Source of the DNA: JAWVFM01 sp963843315
Lineage (GTDB): Bacteria; Actinomycetota; Thermoleophilia; Solirubrobacterales; 70-9
Assembly (NCBI GenBank): GCA_963843315.1
Contig: CAWJJU010000002.1
Coordinates: 496,001-560,000 of the forward strand
Direction: 5' to 3'
DNA length: 64,000 nt
Below the pieces are notes generated by a model, which had not been told where the DNA came from, made no database searches, and was given only the letters and a program-made list of their open reading frames with translations. Shown here piece after piece: positions 27,056 through 36,072 of this stretch (its first letter is position 1; the number at the start of each line of letters is the position of its first letter). The position numbers and the translations under genes were made by a program.

Positions 27056-28651
27056 CTAGGAGGCGTCGGGGGGCGGCTCGGAGGCCACCGCGCTCGCCTG
27101 CTCGCTCGCCTGGGGGAGCGGCTCGATGCGGGGCAGAGGCGTGGGGCGCGTGACCGGGTCGCCGACGCTGTCCATCAGCTCCTGGATCTCGTCGCGCTCG
27201 ATGACCTCGTTGTCCAGCAGGCGCTGGCCGATGTCGTCGAGCAGGTTGCGATGGTCCATCAGCAGCCGGTGAGCCCCGCGATAGGCCTCCTCGGCGATCG
27301 CCTGGACCTCCTCGTCGCGCGTGCGGCGCAGGGCCTCGGACGTGTTGACGTCGTCGGCGGGGAGCTGGTGGGAGCGGATCTGGGTGCCCATCGCGTAGTC
27401 GTAGACCATTGACCTGGCGATCTCGGTGACCCGGCGCAGGTCGTCGGCGGCGCCCGTGGTGACCCGGCCGAAGGTGATCTGCTCGGCGACGCGGCCGGCC
27501 AGCAGCACCTTCATGTAGTCGATGAGCTCCTCACGCGACTTCAGATACCGGTCCTCCTGGGGCAGGTTCAGCGTGTAGCCGAGCGCCTTGCCGCGAGGCA
27601 CGATCGACACCTTCTCGACCTTGTCCACGGTCGGCAGCAGCTCGGAGACCAGCGCGTGCCCGGCCTCGTGCCAGGCGACCACTCGCTTCTCGTGGGCGGT
27701 GATGACCTTGCGGGTCTGAAGCCCGGCGACCACGCGCTCGAAGGCGTCGTCGAAATCGGCCTGGACGATGAACTCGCGGCGCGCGCGCCCGGCCAGGATC
27801 GCCGCCTCGTTCGCGAGGTTTGCGAGGTCGGCTCCCGTGAGGCCGGCGGCGTGCCGGGCGACCCGGTCGAGGTCGACGTCGTGGCCGATCGGCTTGCCCT
27901 GGGAGTGCACATCCAGGATCTGCCGGCGGCCGCGCATGTCAGGCGGCGGCACGAACACCTGGCGGTCGAAGCGGCCAGGGCGAAGCAGGGCCTTGTCGAG
28001 CTTCTCGAGGAGGTTCGAGGCGGCCATGACGATCACGGTGTCGCGGGAGTCGAAGCCGTCCATCTCCACGAGCAGCTGGTTCAGCGTCTGGTCGCGCTCG
28101 CCCGAGATGTCCGAGCCGCGCTGGGCGCCGACCGCATCGAGCTCGTCGATGAAGATGATCGCCGGGGCGTTCTCGCGCGCCTCCTTGAAGAGGCGGCGGA
28201 TGCGCGCCGCGCCGAGGCCCGCGAACATCTCGATGAAGGACGACGCCGACTGGCTGAAGAACGTGGCGCCCGACTCGTGGGCGACCGCCTTGGCGAGCAG
28301 GGTCTTGCCGGTTCCGGGAGGGCCGTGGAGAAGGATGCCCTTCGGCACCTTGGCCCCCAGCTTCTTGAAGCGCTTGGGGTCGGAGAGGAACTCCACGACC
28401 TCGCGCAGCTCGGCCTTGGTCTCGTCGATGCCGGCGACCTCGTCCCAGTTGACGGAGCTCTTCGAGCGGGGCGTGATCTCCTGCGGCTTGGTCCGGGGCA
28501 TGAGCCGGAACGTGCGCCAGACCAGGTAGACGAGGACTCCCATGAGGATGAGCGGCCCCCAGAGCTGGATCTGGTACTCGAGGTAGTTCCAGTCGATGCC
28601 GAGAATGCCGAGTTGACTCATGGAGTGAAGGTCCGGGGTAAAGGGTGTCAC
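27056..28651 (-). CDS. FtsH-like AAA+ zinc metalloprotease lacking the extracytoplasmic domain
   Basis: A 531-residue membrane AAA+ protease. Walker A is at 110-117 (GPPGTGKT), Walker B at 165-171 (IIFIDEL), the pore loop is MFAG near 142-145, the second region of homology includes NLLEKLDKALLRPGRFDR, and the zinc site is HEAGH at 328-332 with a third ligand in GAADDLRR. Canonical FtsH has two helices around a periplasmic domain of about 75 residues and is 600-650 long. Here one helix (about 32-47) precedes the ATPase, so the extracytoplasmic part is missing. The C-terminus is a Pro/Ala-rich tail. The start is GTG 28651 or ATG 28621. Confidence 0.9.
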   Translation of the reverse strand: MTPFTPDLHSMSQLGILGIDWNYLEYQIQLWGPLILMGVLVYLVWRTFRLMPRTKPQEITPRSKSSVNWDEVAGIDETKAELREVVEFLSDPKRFKKLGAKVPKGILLHGPPGTGKTLLAKAVAHESGATFFSQSASSFIEMFAGLGAARIRRLFKEARENAPAIIFIDELDAVGAQRGSDISGERDQTLNQLLVEMDGFDSRDTVIVMAASNLLEKLDKALLRPGRFDRQVFVPPPDMRGRRQILDVHSQGKPIGHDVDLDRVARHAAGLTGADLANLANEAAILAGRARREFIVQADFDDAFERVVAGLQTRKVITAHEKRVVAWHEAGHALVSELLPTVDKVEKVSIVPRGKALGYTLNLPQEDRYLKSREELIDYMKVLLAGRVAEQITFGRVTTGAADDLRRVTEIARSMVYDYAMGTQIRSHQLPADDVNTSEALRRTRDEEVQAIAEEAYRGAHRLLMDHRNLLDDIGQRLLDNEVIERDEIQELMDSVGDPVTRPTPLPRIEPLPQASEQASAVASEPPPDAS

Positions 28652-29488
28652 CTAGACGCTATCGGCAGCCTGGGCAGCGCCCTGAAAGCTGGCACCCTCG
28701 GCGTCCAGGATGGCGTCGAGAGCTGCGCGGCCAACCTCGAGCTGCTCCGGGGTGGGCTCGCGCGTTGAGACGACCCGCTGGATCTCGTGGCCGGCAGCGT
28801 GGAGGGCCCTGCCGATCGGCGATGCGGGCTTGCGATCGGCGTAGACGAAGAGCTCGACCGCGCCGGAGACGCCGCCGAGCGCCGCGGCCGCCCGGGGCGC
28901 CGGGCCGGGGCTCTCCAGCAGTCGCTCGACGATCACCTGCCCGGCGGTCGAGAGGATGAGCATCGGGGCGATCAGGTTGGAGCCGCAGCGGTCGTGCTCC
29001 TTCGGTGCGGTGGCGGGATCGAGCGAGCCCTTCTCGTAGGCCCCGATGGCCTTGTGCTCGACCCCGTGGTAGGCGGCGAGGTCGCGATCGCGAAGCGCCG
29101 CGAGCGCGGGGACCACGCCGAGCACCGCCACCGCGGCCTCGCGAGCGGCGGTGCGGGTCCCCAGGCGACGCACCAGGGCGGTGGCCGCCGTCGCCCCGAC
29201 GGCGGCGACGACTACGCGCGCGTCCTCATAGGGCAGCCGGGCGCCGGGCAGGGCGCGGCGCACCACCGGCAGCACCGCGAACGCTTCGGCCAGCCGCAGG
29301 GGCCCGCGCAGCGCGGGGGTGGTGCCGAGCCTGCCCTTGGCGAGCACCGGCTTGCGCCCCGAGGCGGCCTGGATCGAGCCGTCGCGGGCGCGGATCGCGG
29401 CCGACCACGACGTCGGGCCGTGGATGAGCAGGCCGTTTCGAAGCGCCATGCCGCCCAGGCGAAGTGGCTCGGCCTGCTCGGCGCTCAC
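28652..29488 (-). CDS. DUF1385 (YqhQ-like) membrane protein
   Basis: A 278-residue protein of the DUF1385 family: the N-terminal GGMALRNGLLIHGPTSWS and the diagnostic YHGVEHKAIGAYE are present, with several hydrophobic segments in the middle (PVVRRALP, VVVAAVGATAATALVRRL, VAVLGVVPALAAL). The biochemical role of the family is unknown. The GTG start overlaps the M20 peptidase stop by four bases, and the FtsH-like gene follows directly, giving a three-gene transcript. Confidence 0.85.
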   Translation of the reverse strand: MSAEQAEPLRLGGMALRNGLLIHGPTSWSAAIRARDGSIQAASGRKPVLAKGRLGTTPALRGPLRLAEAFAVLPVVRRALPGARLPYEDARVVVAAVGATAATALVRRLGTRTAAREAAVAVLGVVPALAALRDRDLAAYHGVEHKAIGAYEKGSLDPATAPKEHDRCGSNLIAPMLILSTAGQVIVERLLESPGPAPRAAAALGGVSGAVELFVYADRKPASPIGRALHAAGHEIQRVVSTREPTPEQLEVGRAALDAILDAEGASFQGAAQAADSV

Positions 29489-30837
29489 CCGAGGACCCTC
29501 ATCGCCACATCGCGGAAGAACCGCGCGGCGTAGCCCACGTCGGAGGTGAGGATGCGCTCGTCGGCGCCGTGGATCAGCGGCTCGGCCTGCTCCAGCACCA
29601 TGTCCCTCTGCGGGCAGAACCCGTAGACGATCGCCTCGGGGAAGGCATTGCGAAACCAGTTGGAGTCGCTGAAGCCGGGCATCACGATAGGAACCACCTG
29701 TGCGCCCGGGTCCGCGTCCCCGACCCAGCTCGAGATGGCGTCGGCGAGGTCGCCCTGAGGGTCGGAGCGATTGCCCATGTCGGTCTCGGTGAACTCGATC
29801 TCGTGCTCGGGAACGTCCTCGCCGCCCAGCACCGCCTCGAGCCGGTCGGTCACATCGGCCTGGCCGAGCCCCGGCGGAACCCGGCAGTCGACCAGAACCT
29901 CCGCGCGAGCGGGGATCACGTTTGCCTTCTCGGAGGCAGAGGCGCGGGTGGGGGTCAGGGTCACCCGCAGCATCGGCTCGGCCAGCCAGGCGGCGGCCGT
30001 CGGGCTTGCCGCCCGCAGCCGTTCCAGTGCCGTCTCGATCTCGTCGCTGCCGGCTTCGCGAAGGTCCTGCCCGGTCAGCGCCCCAAGAAACGCCACGCCC
30101 TCCGGAGTCGCCTCCACCGGCGGCTGCGCGGAGAGCCGCGAGAGGAGCGGCGCCAGCTTCAGCAGGGCGTTGTCGCCCATCGAGGGGATCGAGGCGTGTC
30201 CGGCGACGCCACGGGTGCGGACCTTGAAGCGGAAGACCCCCTTCTCACCCACGCAGAGGGGGTAGAAGCGCCTCCCCGAGACCTCGAAGGCGATGCCGCC
30301 GCCCTCGTTCAGCACGTAGTCCGACCGAACCTTCTCGGGGTGCTCGGAGCACAGCCAGCGCGCGCCAAGGTAGCCGCCGGTCTCCTCGTCGGCCACCGCG
30401 GCGACCAGCAGCTCGCCGCGGGCCGGGCGCCAGCCGTCGCGGCCCAGGGAGACGGCGGCGGCGACCTCCGAGGCCACCTGGCCCTTCATGTCCTGCGCGC
30501 CGCGACCGCGGACGAAGCCGTCGGCGACGTCGCCCGCCCAGGGGTCGAAGGTCCAGTCGGCCGGGTCGGCCTTGACCGTGTCCGTGTGACCGAGCAGGCA
30601 CATCGTGGGCCCTTCGGCCTCGCCGCGAAGGCGAGCGAGGAGATTCGTGCGGCCCGGCTCGGCCTCGAGCGTCTCGCACTCGAAGCCCGCATCGGCCAGC
30701 GCGTCGCCGAGCAGCTCTGCGGCAGGCGCCTCCTCGCCGGGTGGGTTCACGGTGTTGAGGGAGATCAGCGACCCGAGCAGGTCGACCGCCTCGCGCTCCA
30801 GGCGCTCGTCGGGGCTCGTCGCGGTGGCCTCCTCCAC
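29485..30837 (-). CDS. M20-family metallopeptidase/deacylase
   Basis: A 450-residue two-zinc hydrolase of the M20/ArgE/DapE/CPG2 group, probably cytoplasmic. Metal ligands are in LLGHTDTVKAD, GRGAQDMKGQ and the DEETGG glutamate pair, and a dimerisation lid domain separates the two halves of the catalytic domain. Substrate cannot be assigned; ArgE-type deacetylation or peptide cleavage are possible. It starts with GTG 30837; TAACCT lies seven bases upstream on the coding strand (30845-30850), and the first palindromic core of the 30852-30972 array occupies the -35/-10 spacer region. Confidence 0.9.
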   Translation of the reverse strand: MEEATATSPDERLEREAVDLLGSLISLNTVNPPGEEAPAAELLGDALADAGFECETLEAEPGRTNLLARLRGEAEGPTMCLLGHTDTVKADPADWTFDPWAGDVADGFVRGRGAQDMKGQVASEVAAAVSLGRDGWRPARGELLVAAVADEETGGYLGARWLCSEHPEKVRSDYVLNEGGGIAFEVSGRRFYPLCVGEKGVFRFKVRTRGVAGHASIPSMGDNALLKLAPLLSRLSAQPPVEATPEGVAFLGALTGQDLREAGSDEIETALERLRAASPTAAAWLAEPMLRVTLTPTRASASEKANVIPARAEVLVDCRVPPGLGQADVTDRLEAVLGGEDVPEHEIEFTETDMGNRSDPQGDLADAISSWVGDADPGAQVVPIVMPGFSDSNWFRNAFPEAIVYGFCPQRDMVLEQAEPLIHGADERILTSDVGYAARFFRDVAMRVLG

Positions 30838-30851
30838 CCAGCTGAGGTTAG

Positions 30852-30972
30852 GGGGTCAGACCCCTTTAGTTTCAGCTCAGTCACAAAGGGGTCAGACCCC
30901 TTTAGTTTCAATTGCGGCACAAAGGTGCCTGACCCCAATGTGACGAGAGTGTTCCTAAAGGGGTCTGACCCC
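30852..30972. repeat. array of four palindromic elements with 36-base pitch
   Basis: Cores GGGGTCAGACCCC at 30852 and 30888, a degenerate GGTGCCTGACCCC at 30924, and GGGGTCTGACCCC at 30960 are spaced exactly 36 bases apart. The 23-base linkers belong to two types that match, as reverse complements, the linkers at 20937-20959 and 20973-20995. The array fills the divergent region between the M20 peptidase and rarA promoters. Confidence 0.9.
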
Positions 30973-30996
30973 TGGGTGGGGGGATACTGGGGGCCT

Positions 30997-32334
30997 ATGG
31001 CAAAGCTGTTCGAGCCAGGGGGCCCGGGAGGGGGCGAGGCGGGGGCGTTCGCAACCGGGCCCGAGGCGACTCCGCTGGCCGCTCGCATGCGCCCCCGCGA
31101 GCTGGACGAGCTGGCCGGGCAGGGACACCTGCTGGGCGAGGGGTCGGCGCTTCGGACCGCAATCGAGACCGGCGAACCGCACTCGGCGATCCTCTACGGC
31201 CCGCCCGGGACGGGCAAGACGACCCTGGCCCGGATCATCGCGAGCGCCTCGAACGGGGTGTTCGAGGAGCGCTCGGCCGTGTCCGCCGGGCGCGCGGAGG
31301 TCCGCGAGGTGATCTCCCGCGCGCAGGAGCGCCGCGAGTCGGGGGTGGCGACGATCTTCTTCCTCGACGAGATCCACCGCTTCAACAAGGCCCAGCAGGA
31401 CGCCCTGCTGCCCGCGGTCGAGGACGGGCTGGTGACCCTCATCGGCGCCACCACCGAGAACCCTTACTTCGAGGTCAACGGGGCGCTCCTGTCCCGGTGC
31501 CAGATCTACGAGTTGCGAGAGCTCCAGCCGGCGGACCTCGAAGCTCTGCTGCGGCGAGCGCTCGCCGACCCCGAGCGGGGCATCGAGGGATCGCCCGAGG
31601 TGGCGGACGATGCGATCGAGCTCATGGCCGAGCGCTCGGGCGGCGACGCGCGCGTCGCCCTGACCGCCCTGGAGCGCGCCGTCGAAGCTGCGCGCGCGGC
31701 CGGCGGCGCCGTCGGCATCGCGGAGGCCGAGGACGCCCTGCAGCGCAAGGCGATCCTCTACGACCGCCAGGGCGATCGCCACTACGACTACATCTCGGCC
31801 TTCATCAAGTCGATGCGCGGCTCCGACCCCGACGCGGCCGTCTACTACCTCGCGGCGATGCTCGAAGGCGGTGAGGACCCGCGCTTCATCGCCCGGCGCC
31901 TGGTCATCTTCGCCTCGGAGGACGTCGGCAACGCCGACCCGACGGCGCTGGCGGTTGCGACCGCGGCCGGGCAGGCGGTGGACCGCGTCGGCCTGCCCGA
32001 GTGCGCGCTCAACCTCTCGCAGGCCACGGCGTACCTGGCGCTCGCGCCGAAGTCCAACGCCTCGACGACGGCGATCTCGCGCGCCTCGGCCCACATCCGC
32101 GAGCACGGCGCCCAGCTTCCGCCCGACCACCTGCGCGACGCGCACTATCCCGGGGCGGGCAAGCTCGGCCGCGGCCAGGGCTACGTCTACCCGCACGACG
32201 AGCCCGGCGCGGTGTCCGACCAGCCACTAGCGCCGGCCGGGCTCGAGGGGGAGCGCTTCTACGAGCCCACGGACCGGGGGCTCGAAGCGGAGCTGGGTAA
32301 GCGGCTCGACGAGCTCAGGCGCCGCCGGGGCTGA
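30997..32334 (+). CDS. rarA: replication-associated recombination protein A
   Basis: A 445-residue AAA+ clamp-loader-like ATPase of the RarA/MgsA/WRNIP1 family, acting at stalled replication forks. Walker A is GPPGTGKTTLA, Walker B FFLDEIHRFNKAQQDALLP, sensor 1 GATTENPYF, and the C-terminal tetramerisation region includes YDYISAFIKSMRGSDPDAA and the final HYPGAGKLGRGQGYVYPHD. Typical length. GATACT at 30983-30988 is eight bases before the ATG with no ribosome-binding site, and the last palindromic element lies just upstream of it. Confidence 0.95.
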   Translation: MAKLFEPGGPGGGEAGAFATGPEATPLAARMRPRELDELAGQGHLLGEGSALRTAIETGEPHSAILYGPPGTGKTTLARIIASASNGVFEERSAVSAGRAEVREVISRAQERRESGVATIFFLDEIHRFNKAQQDALLPAVEDGLVTLIGATTENPYFEVNGALLSRCQIYELRELQPADLEALLRRALADPERGIEGSPEVADDAIELMAERSGGDARVALTALERAVEAARAAGGAVGIAEAEDALQRKAILYDRQGDRHYDYISAFIKSMRGSDPDAAVYYLAAMLEGGEDPRFIARRLVIFASEDVGNADPTALAVATAAGQAVDRVGLPECALNLSQATAYLALAPKSNASTTAISRASAHIREHGAQLPPDHLRDAHYPGAGKLGRGQGYVYPHDEPGAVSDQPLAPAGLEGERFYEPTDRGLEAELGKRLDELRRRRG

Positions 32335-32403
32335 GCCCCGCAACTCCTCCTGCGCGGGAGTGTTTCGAAAGAACGCAAACCACCAAGCCAGGGAGGTGTG
32401 CGA

Positions 32404-33054
32404 ATGCGCGCACTACGGACAAGGGTGGGGCTCGCGGCGGCCGTTGGGCTGCTCGCGTTTGCCTCGACGGCGGCGGCGTTGACCATCATCGGCACGCCGA
32501 GAAACGATCACATCGTCGGGTCGCGGGGCCCGGACCGGATCGCGGGCAGGGGCGGTGATGACACCGTCCATGCCCGAAACGGGCAGGACCTCGTCCGCGG
32601 CGGCACCGGGGCGGACAGGCTCCTGGGCGGCGAGGACGAGGACCGCGTGCTGGGCGGCGCCGGCGACGACCACGTCTACGGCAACGACGACGAGGACTTC
32701 GTCGACGGCGGCCCGGGCAACGACACTGTCTACGGCGGCCCCGGCGACGATCGAGTCAGGGCGGGCCTGGGGGCGGACACACTCGTGGGCGGGGGCGGTG
32801 ACGACTTCCTCACCGCGCGCGCCTACAGGGACGTGGCGCTCGACGGCGTGGACACCGTCGACGGCGGTCCCGGCGACGACACCATCCACGCCCGCGACGG
32901 CGAGGCCGACGTCATCACCTGCGGCGAGGGTGCGCACGATCGCGCGCGGCTCGACATGGTCGACGTCATCTCCGACGCAACACCGGAGAACCCCAACGGC
33001 TCGTGCGAGAAGGTGGATCGAGCCGATCCGCCCCCGCCCCCGCCGGCCGGGTAG
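32404..33054 (+). CDS. secreted RTX-like calcium-binding repeat protein
   Basis: A 216-residue exported protein: signal peptide at about 1-25 (LAAAVGLLAFASTAAALT), then hemolysin-type nonapeptide repeats of the GGxGxDxx form over about residues 40-160 (GRGGDDTV, GGTGADRL, GGAGDDHV, GGPGNDTV and others), which form calcium-bound beta-rolls. It ends in a cysteine-containing segment and a polyproline tail. Two cysteines may form a disulfide. ATG 32404 is chosen because GGAGGT at 32391-32396 is correctly spaced; the upstream GTG at 32398 is too close. No type I exporter is nearby, consistent with Sec export. Confidence 0.82.
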   Translation: MRALRTRVGLAAAVGLLAFASTAAALTIIGTPRNDHIVGSRGPDRIAGRGGDDTVHARNGQDLVRGGTGADRLLGGEDEDRVLGGAGDDHVYGNDDEDFVDGGPGNDTVYGGPGDDRVRAGLGADTLVGGGGDDFLTARAYRDVALDGVDTVDGGPGDDTIHARDGEADVITCGEGAHDRARLDMVDVISDATPENPNGSCEKVDRADPPPPPPAG

Positions 33055-33111
33055 CGGTCCCCCACACAGTCCCAGGGCGAGACGGGGGTCGTGGTGGCCC
33101 CCGTCTCCCTG

Positions 33112-33140
33112 TTGGGGCTCGGCTCCAAGGCGCATAGAAT
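33112..33140 (+). promoter_or_regulatory. promoter of the aldehyde dehydrogenase gene
   Basis: TTGGGG at 33112-33117 and TAGAAT at 33135-33140 are separated by 17 bases. The predicted start of transcription, about seven bases after the -10, falls on or next to ATG 33149, and there is no ribosome-binding site, so the message is probably leaderless. Confidence 0.55.
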
Positions 33141-33148
33141 CGCCCGCC

Positions 33149-34718
33149 ATGGGAAGCCTGGACTCGTTCAACCCCGCAACCGGTGAGCTCATCGGTTCCG
33201 TCGAGACGATCTCCCCCGCCGACGTCGAGGGCATTGCGGCCGAGGTCGCGAAGGTCCAGCCCTTCTGGGCGGAGCTGTCCCTCGCTGACCGCGCGCGCTA
33301 CCTGCGCCGGGCCGCGGACGTGCTGGTCGAGGAGGTCGACGACGTGGCCGCCCTGCTCACCCGCGAGCAGGGCAAGCCCATCACCGAGAGCTACACGATG
33401 GAGGTCGTGCCCACGATCGACGTCCTGCGCTGGTGCGCCGACCACGGGCCGCGGATCCTCGCCGACGAGCCGCTCTCGATGGGCCAGGCCCTGTTCGCAA
33501 CCAAGAAGGCGAAGCTCTCCTACGAGCCGCTCGGCGTCATCGGGGTCATCTCGCCGTGGAACTACCCCTGGTCGATCCCGTTCGACGAGGTGGTCATCGC
33601 CCTCGCGGCCGGCAACGGCGTGGTGCTGAAGCCCGCCAGCCTGACTCCGCTCCTGGGCGAGCGGATCCGCGACGTGCTCGAGCGCGCCGGGGTTCCCGAG
33701 GGCCTGGTGCGTGTGGTGCACGGCGGCGGCAAGATCGGCGAGGCGCTGTGCGAGGCGCCGAGCATCGCCAAGGTGTTCTTCACGGGCTCGGTCGAGGTGG
33801 GCCGCCACGTCGGCGAGGTCTGCGCGCGCAATCTCAAGGGCTCGGTGCTGGAGCTCGGCGGCAAGGACCCGCAGATCGTCTGCGCCGACGCCGACATGCC
33901 GAACGCGGTCTCGGGCGCGGTGTGGGGCGGCTTCGCAAACGCCGGGCAGACCTGCTCTGGCATCGAGCGCACCTACGTCGTGGCCGACGTCGCCGAGCGC
34001 TTCCTCTCCGGGCGTCGTCGCGGAGACCGAGCGCCTCGAGGTCGGCGACCCGTCGAGCTGGGACACCGAGATCGGGCCGATGGTCTCCGAGGACCAGTAC
34101 GACATCGTCTGCGAGCTGATCGACGACGCCGTGAAGAACGGTGCCGAGCTCGTGTGCGGCGGCCCGCGAACCGTCGACGGATATTCGGGCAAGTTCATCG
34201 CGCCCGCGATCCTCACGGGCGTCGAGCCAGGCATGCGGATCATGCGCGAGGAGATCTTCGGGCCGGTCCTGCCGATCACGGTCGTCGCCGACGAGGCCGA
34301 GGCGCTCGAGCGCGCCAACGACTCGCAGTTCGGCCTCGGCGCCTCGGTGTGGACGCGCGACCGCGCCAAGGGCGAGCGGATCGCTCGCCGCCTGGAGTCG
34401 GGGATGGTCTGGATCAACGACCACTCCTTCACCCACGCGGCATGCCAGTGCTCGTGGGGCGGGGTGAAGGAATCGGGGATCGGCCGCTCGCACTCCAAGT
34501 TCGGCTTCTACGAGTGCGTGAACGTGAAGACCGTCGCCTGGGAGCCGGGGATGACCCGCGACCTGTGGTGGCAGCCCTACGATCGCACCCTCGGCGAGGC
34601 GCTTCAGGCCTCGGTCAAGCTGCTGTACGGGCGCAACGGCGCCCGCCTGAAGGCGCTCGGCGAGGGCGCCGTGCCGCTTGCGAAGGTCACCGCCAAGACC
34701 CTGCGCAAGGGGCGTTGA
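33149..34718 (+). CDS. aldehyde dehydrogenase (frame broken near 34011)
   Basis: An NAD(P)-dependent aldehyde dehydrogenase of about 522 residues. GVIGVISPWNYPWSIPFDE, the glutamate segment VLELGGKDPQIV and the catalytic cysteine of NAGQTCSGIERTYVV are intact in the first part. The second part has EEIFGPVLPITVV and the C-terminal RDLWWQPYDRTL extension. One extra G in the run at 34010-34012 separates the two; removing it gives FLSGVVAETERLEVGDP. Most similar to the non-phosphorylating long-C-terminus class of unknown aldehyde substrate. It is not the same type as the GabD-like gene at 18017. Assembly indel is likely. Confidence 0.88.
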
Positions 34719-34728
34719 GGGCCGCGGC

Positions 34729-35298
34729 GTGAACCGCGTCCACAACCTCATCTGCTCCTCGGGCCGCTGGGCGCGTCGCGTCGAGGACGAGCTCATCCCG
34801 TTCGGCATCGGCAGCGTCGAGCTGGGCGAGGACGTGCTGGAGATCGGCCCCGGGTTCGGCGCCACAACCAGGGTCCTTGCGCGGCGGCCGGGCCGCCTGA
34901 GCGTCCTCGAGCTCGATCCCGGCTACTGCGAGCACCTGCGCCGCGAGGTGGGCGAGGGCGCGGAGGTGACTCAGGGCGACGCCACCGCAATGCCCTTTGC
35001 CGACGGGGCGTTCAGCGGCGCCGTGTGCTTCACGATGCTCCACCACATCCCCAGGGCCGAGCTCCAGGACAGGGCGTTCGCCGAGGTCGCTCGGGTACTG
35101 CGCCCGGGCGGCGTCTTCGCGGGCACCGACAGCGTCGGCACGGGGATCGTCTTCAGGGCGATCCACATCGGCGACACGCTCATGCCGATCGACCCCGACG
35201 GCCTCCCCGAGCGCCTCGAGGCGGCCGGCTTCGAGGACGTGAAGGTGGGCCGCAGCGACGGCACGTTTCGCTTCCGGGCGAAAAAGCCCGGTAGCTAG
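34729..35298 (+). CDS. class I SAM-dependent methyltransferase
   Basis: A 189-residue Rossmann-fold methyltransferase. Motif I is VLEIGPGFGATTRVLA, the acidic residue after strand two is in SVLELDPGY, and MPFADGAFSGAVCFTMLHHI and VARVLRPGGVFAGTD are typical of the Methyltransf_11 class. Substrate is unknown. The GTG at 34729 starts MNRVHNLICSSGRWARRVED, a start typical of this subfamily. It follows the aldehyde dehydrogenase by ten bases and precedes ccmA. Confidence 0.85.
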   Translation: MNRVHNLICSSGRWARRVEDELIPFGIGSVELGEDVLEIGPGFGATTRVLARRPGRLSVLELDPGYCEHLRREVGEGAEVTQGDATAMPFADGAFSGAVCFTMLHHIPRAELQDRAFAEVARVLRPGGVFAGTDSVGTGIVFRAIHIGDTLMPIDPDGLPERLEAAGFEDVKVGRSDGTFRFRAKKPGS

Positions 35299-35322
35299 CG
35301 CCCTTTCCGCGACAATCGTCGG

Positions 35323-36072
35323 GTGTCCGCAACGGCAGTCAGCCGCGAGGCCGAGCCGGGACGGGAGTCCTCGCCCAGCCCCGCCGTAGCCCTGCGGGGC
35401 CTGTGGCGCGAATACGACGAGCGCCCGGTGCTCCGCGACCTGAGCCTTGCGCTCGAGCCCGGCTCGACCCTGGCCGTGCTCGGGCCCAACGGAGCGGGCA
35501 AGACCACGCTGCTGCGGATCCTCGCGACGCTGCTTCGCCCCACCGCGGGCTCGGTCCGCGTGCTGGGCAGCGAGATCCCCGCACGCCGCCACGAGGTGCG
35601 CGGCCGCATCGGCTACCTCGGGCACGAGGCGATGCTCTACCGCGATCTCACCATCGCCGAGAACCTCCAGCTCCAGGCGCGGCTGCACGGCATGGCCGAT
35701 CCCGGCGCGCGCATCGCCGAGCTCACCGAGCGTGCCGGCATCGCCGTCCGCGCGAGCACCCGCGCCCGCGACTGCTCCGCCGGCATGCTCCAGCGCGCCG
35801 CGGCCTGCCGCGCGCTGCTGCACGACCCCGCGCTGCTGCTGCTCGACGAGCCCCTCTCGCATCTCGACCCTCGCGGCGCGGCCGACGTGGGGGCCCTGCT
35901 GGGGTCGGCGCCGGGACGCACGCGGGTGATCGTCAGCCACGACGTGGAGGCGGCGATCGCCGACTCCGACCGGGCGCTGGTTCTCGGCCCCGCCGGCGCG
36001 GTCGCCTACGAGGGGCCGGCCGGAGCCGTGTCGCCCGCCGAGGCGCGGGCCCTGTACGGGGGAGTCGCATGA
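35323..36072 (+). CDS. ccmA: heme exporter ATP-binding protein CcmA
   Basis: A 249-residue ABC ATPase of the cytochrome c maturation system I, which with CcmB and CcmC drives release of heme onto CcmE at the membrane. Walker A is GPNGAGKTT, Walker B LLLLDEPLSHLD, and the signature is a degenerate DCSAGMLQRAA rather than LSGGQ, as in other CcmA proteins. GACAAT at 35311-35316 is six bases before GTG 35323, a leaderless-type promoter. It is the first gene of the heme/cytochrome operon and overlaps ccmB by four bases. Confidence 0.9.
   Translation: MSATAVSREAEPGRESSPSPAVALRGLWREYDERPVLRDLSLALEPGSTLAVLGPNGAGKTTLLRILATLLRPTAGSVRVLGSEIPARRHEVRGRIGYLGHEAMLYRDLTIAENLQLQARLHGMADPGARIAELTERAGIAVRASTRARDCSAGMLQRAAACRALLHDPALLLLDEPLSHLDPRGAADVGALLGSAPGRTRVIVSHDVEAAIADSDRALVLGPAGAVAYEGPAGAVSPAEARALYGGVA

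Noticed and set aside
20924..30972. CRISPR array (regular repeats with a 36-base pitch)
   Set aside because: The 23-base segments between cores are related to each other and occur in both arrays, so they are not unique spacers; the cores are only 13 bases and no cas gene is present.
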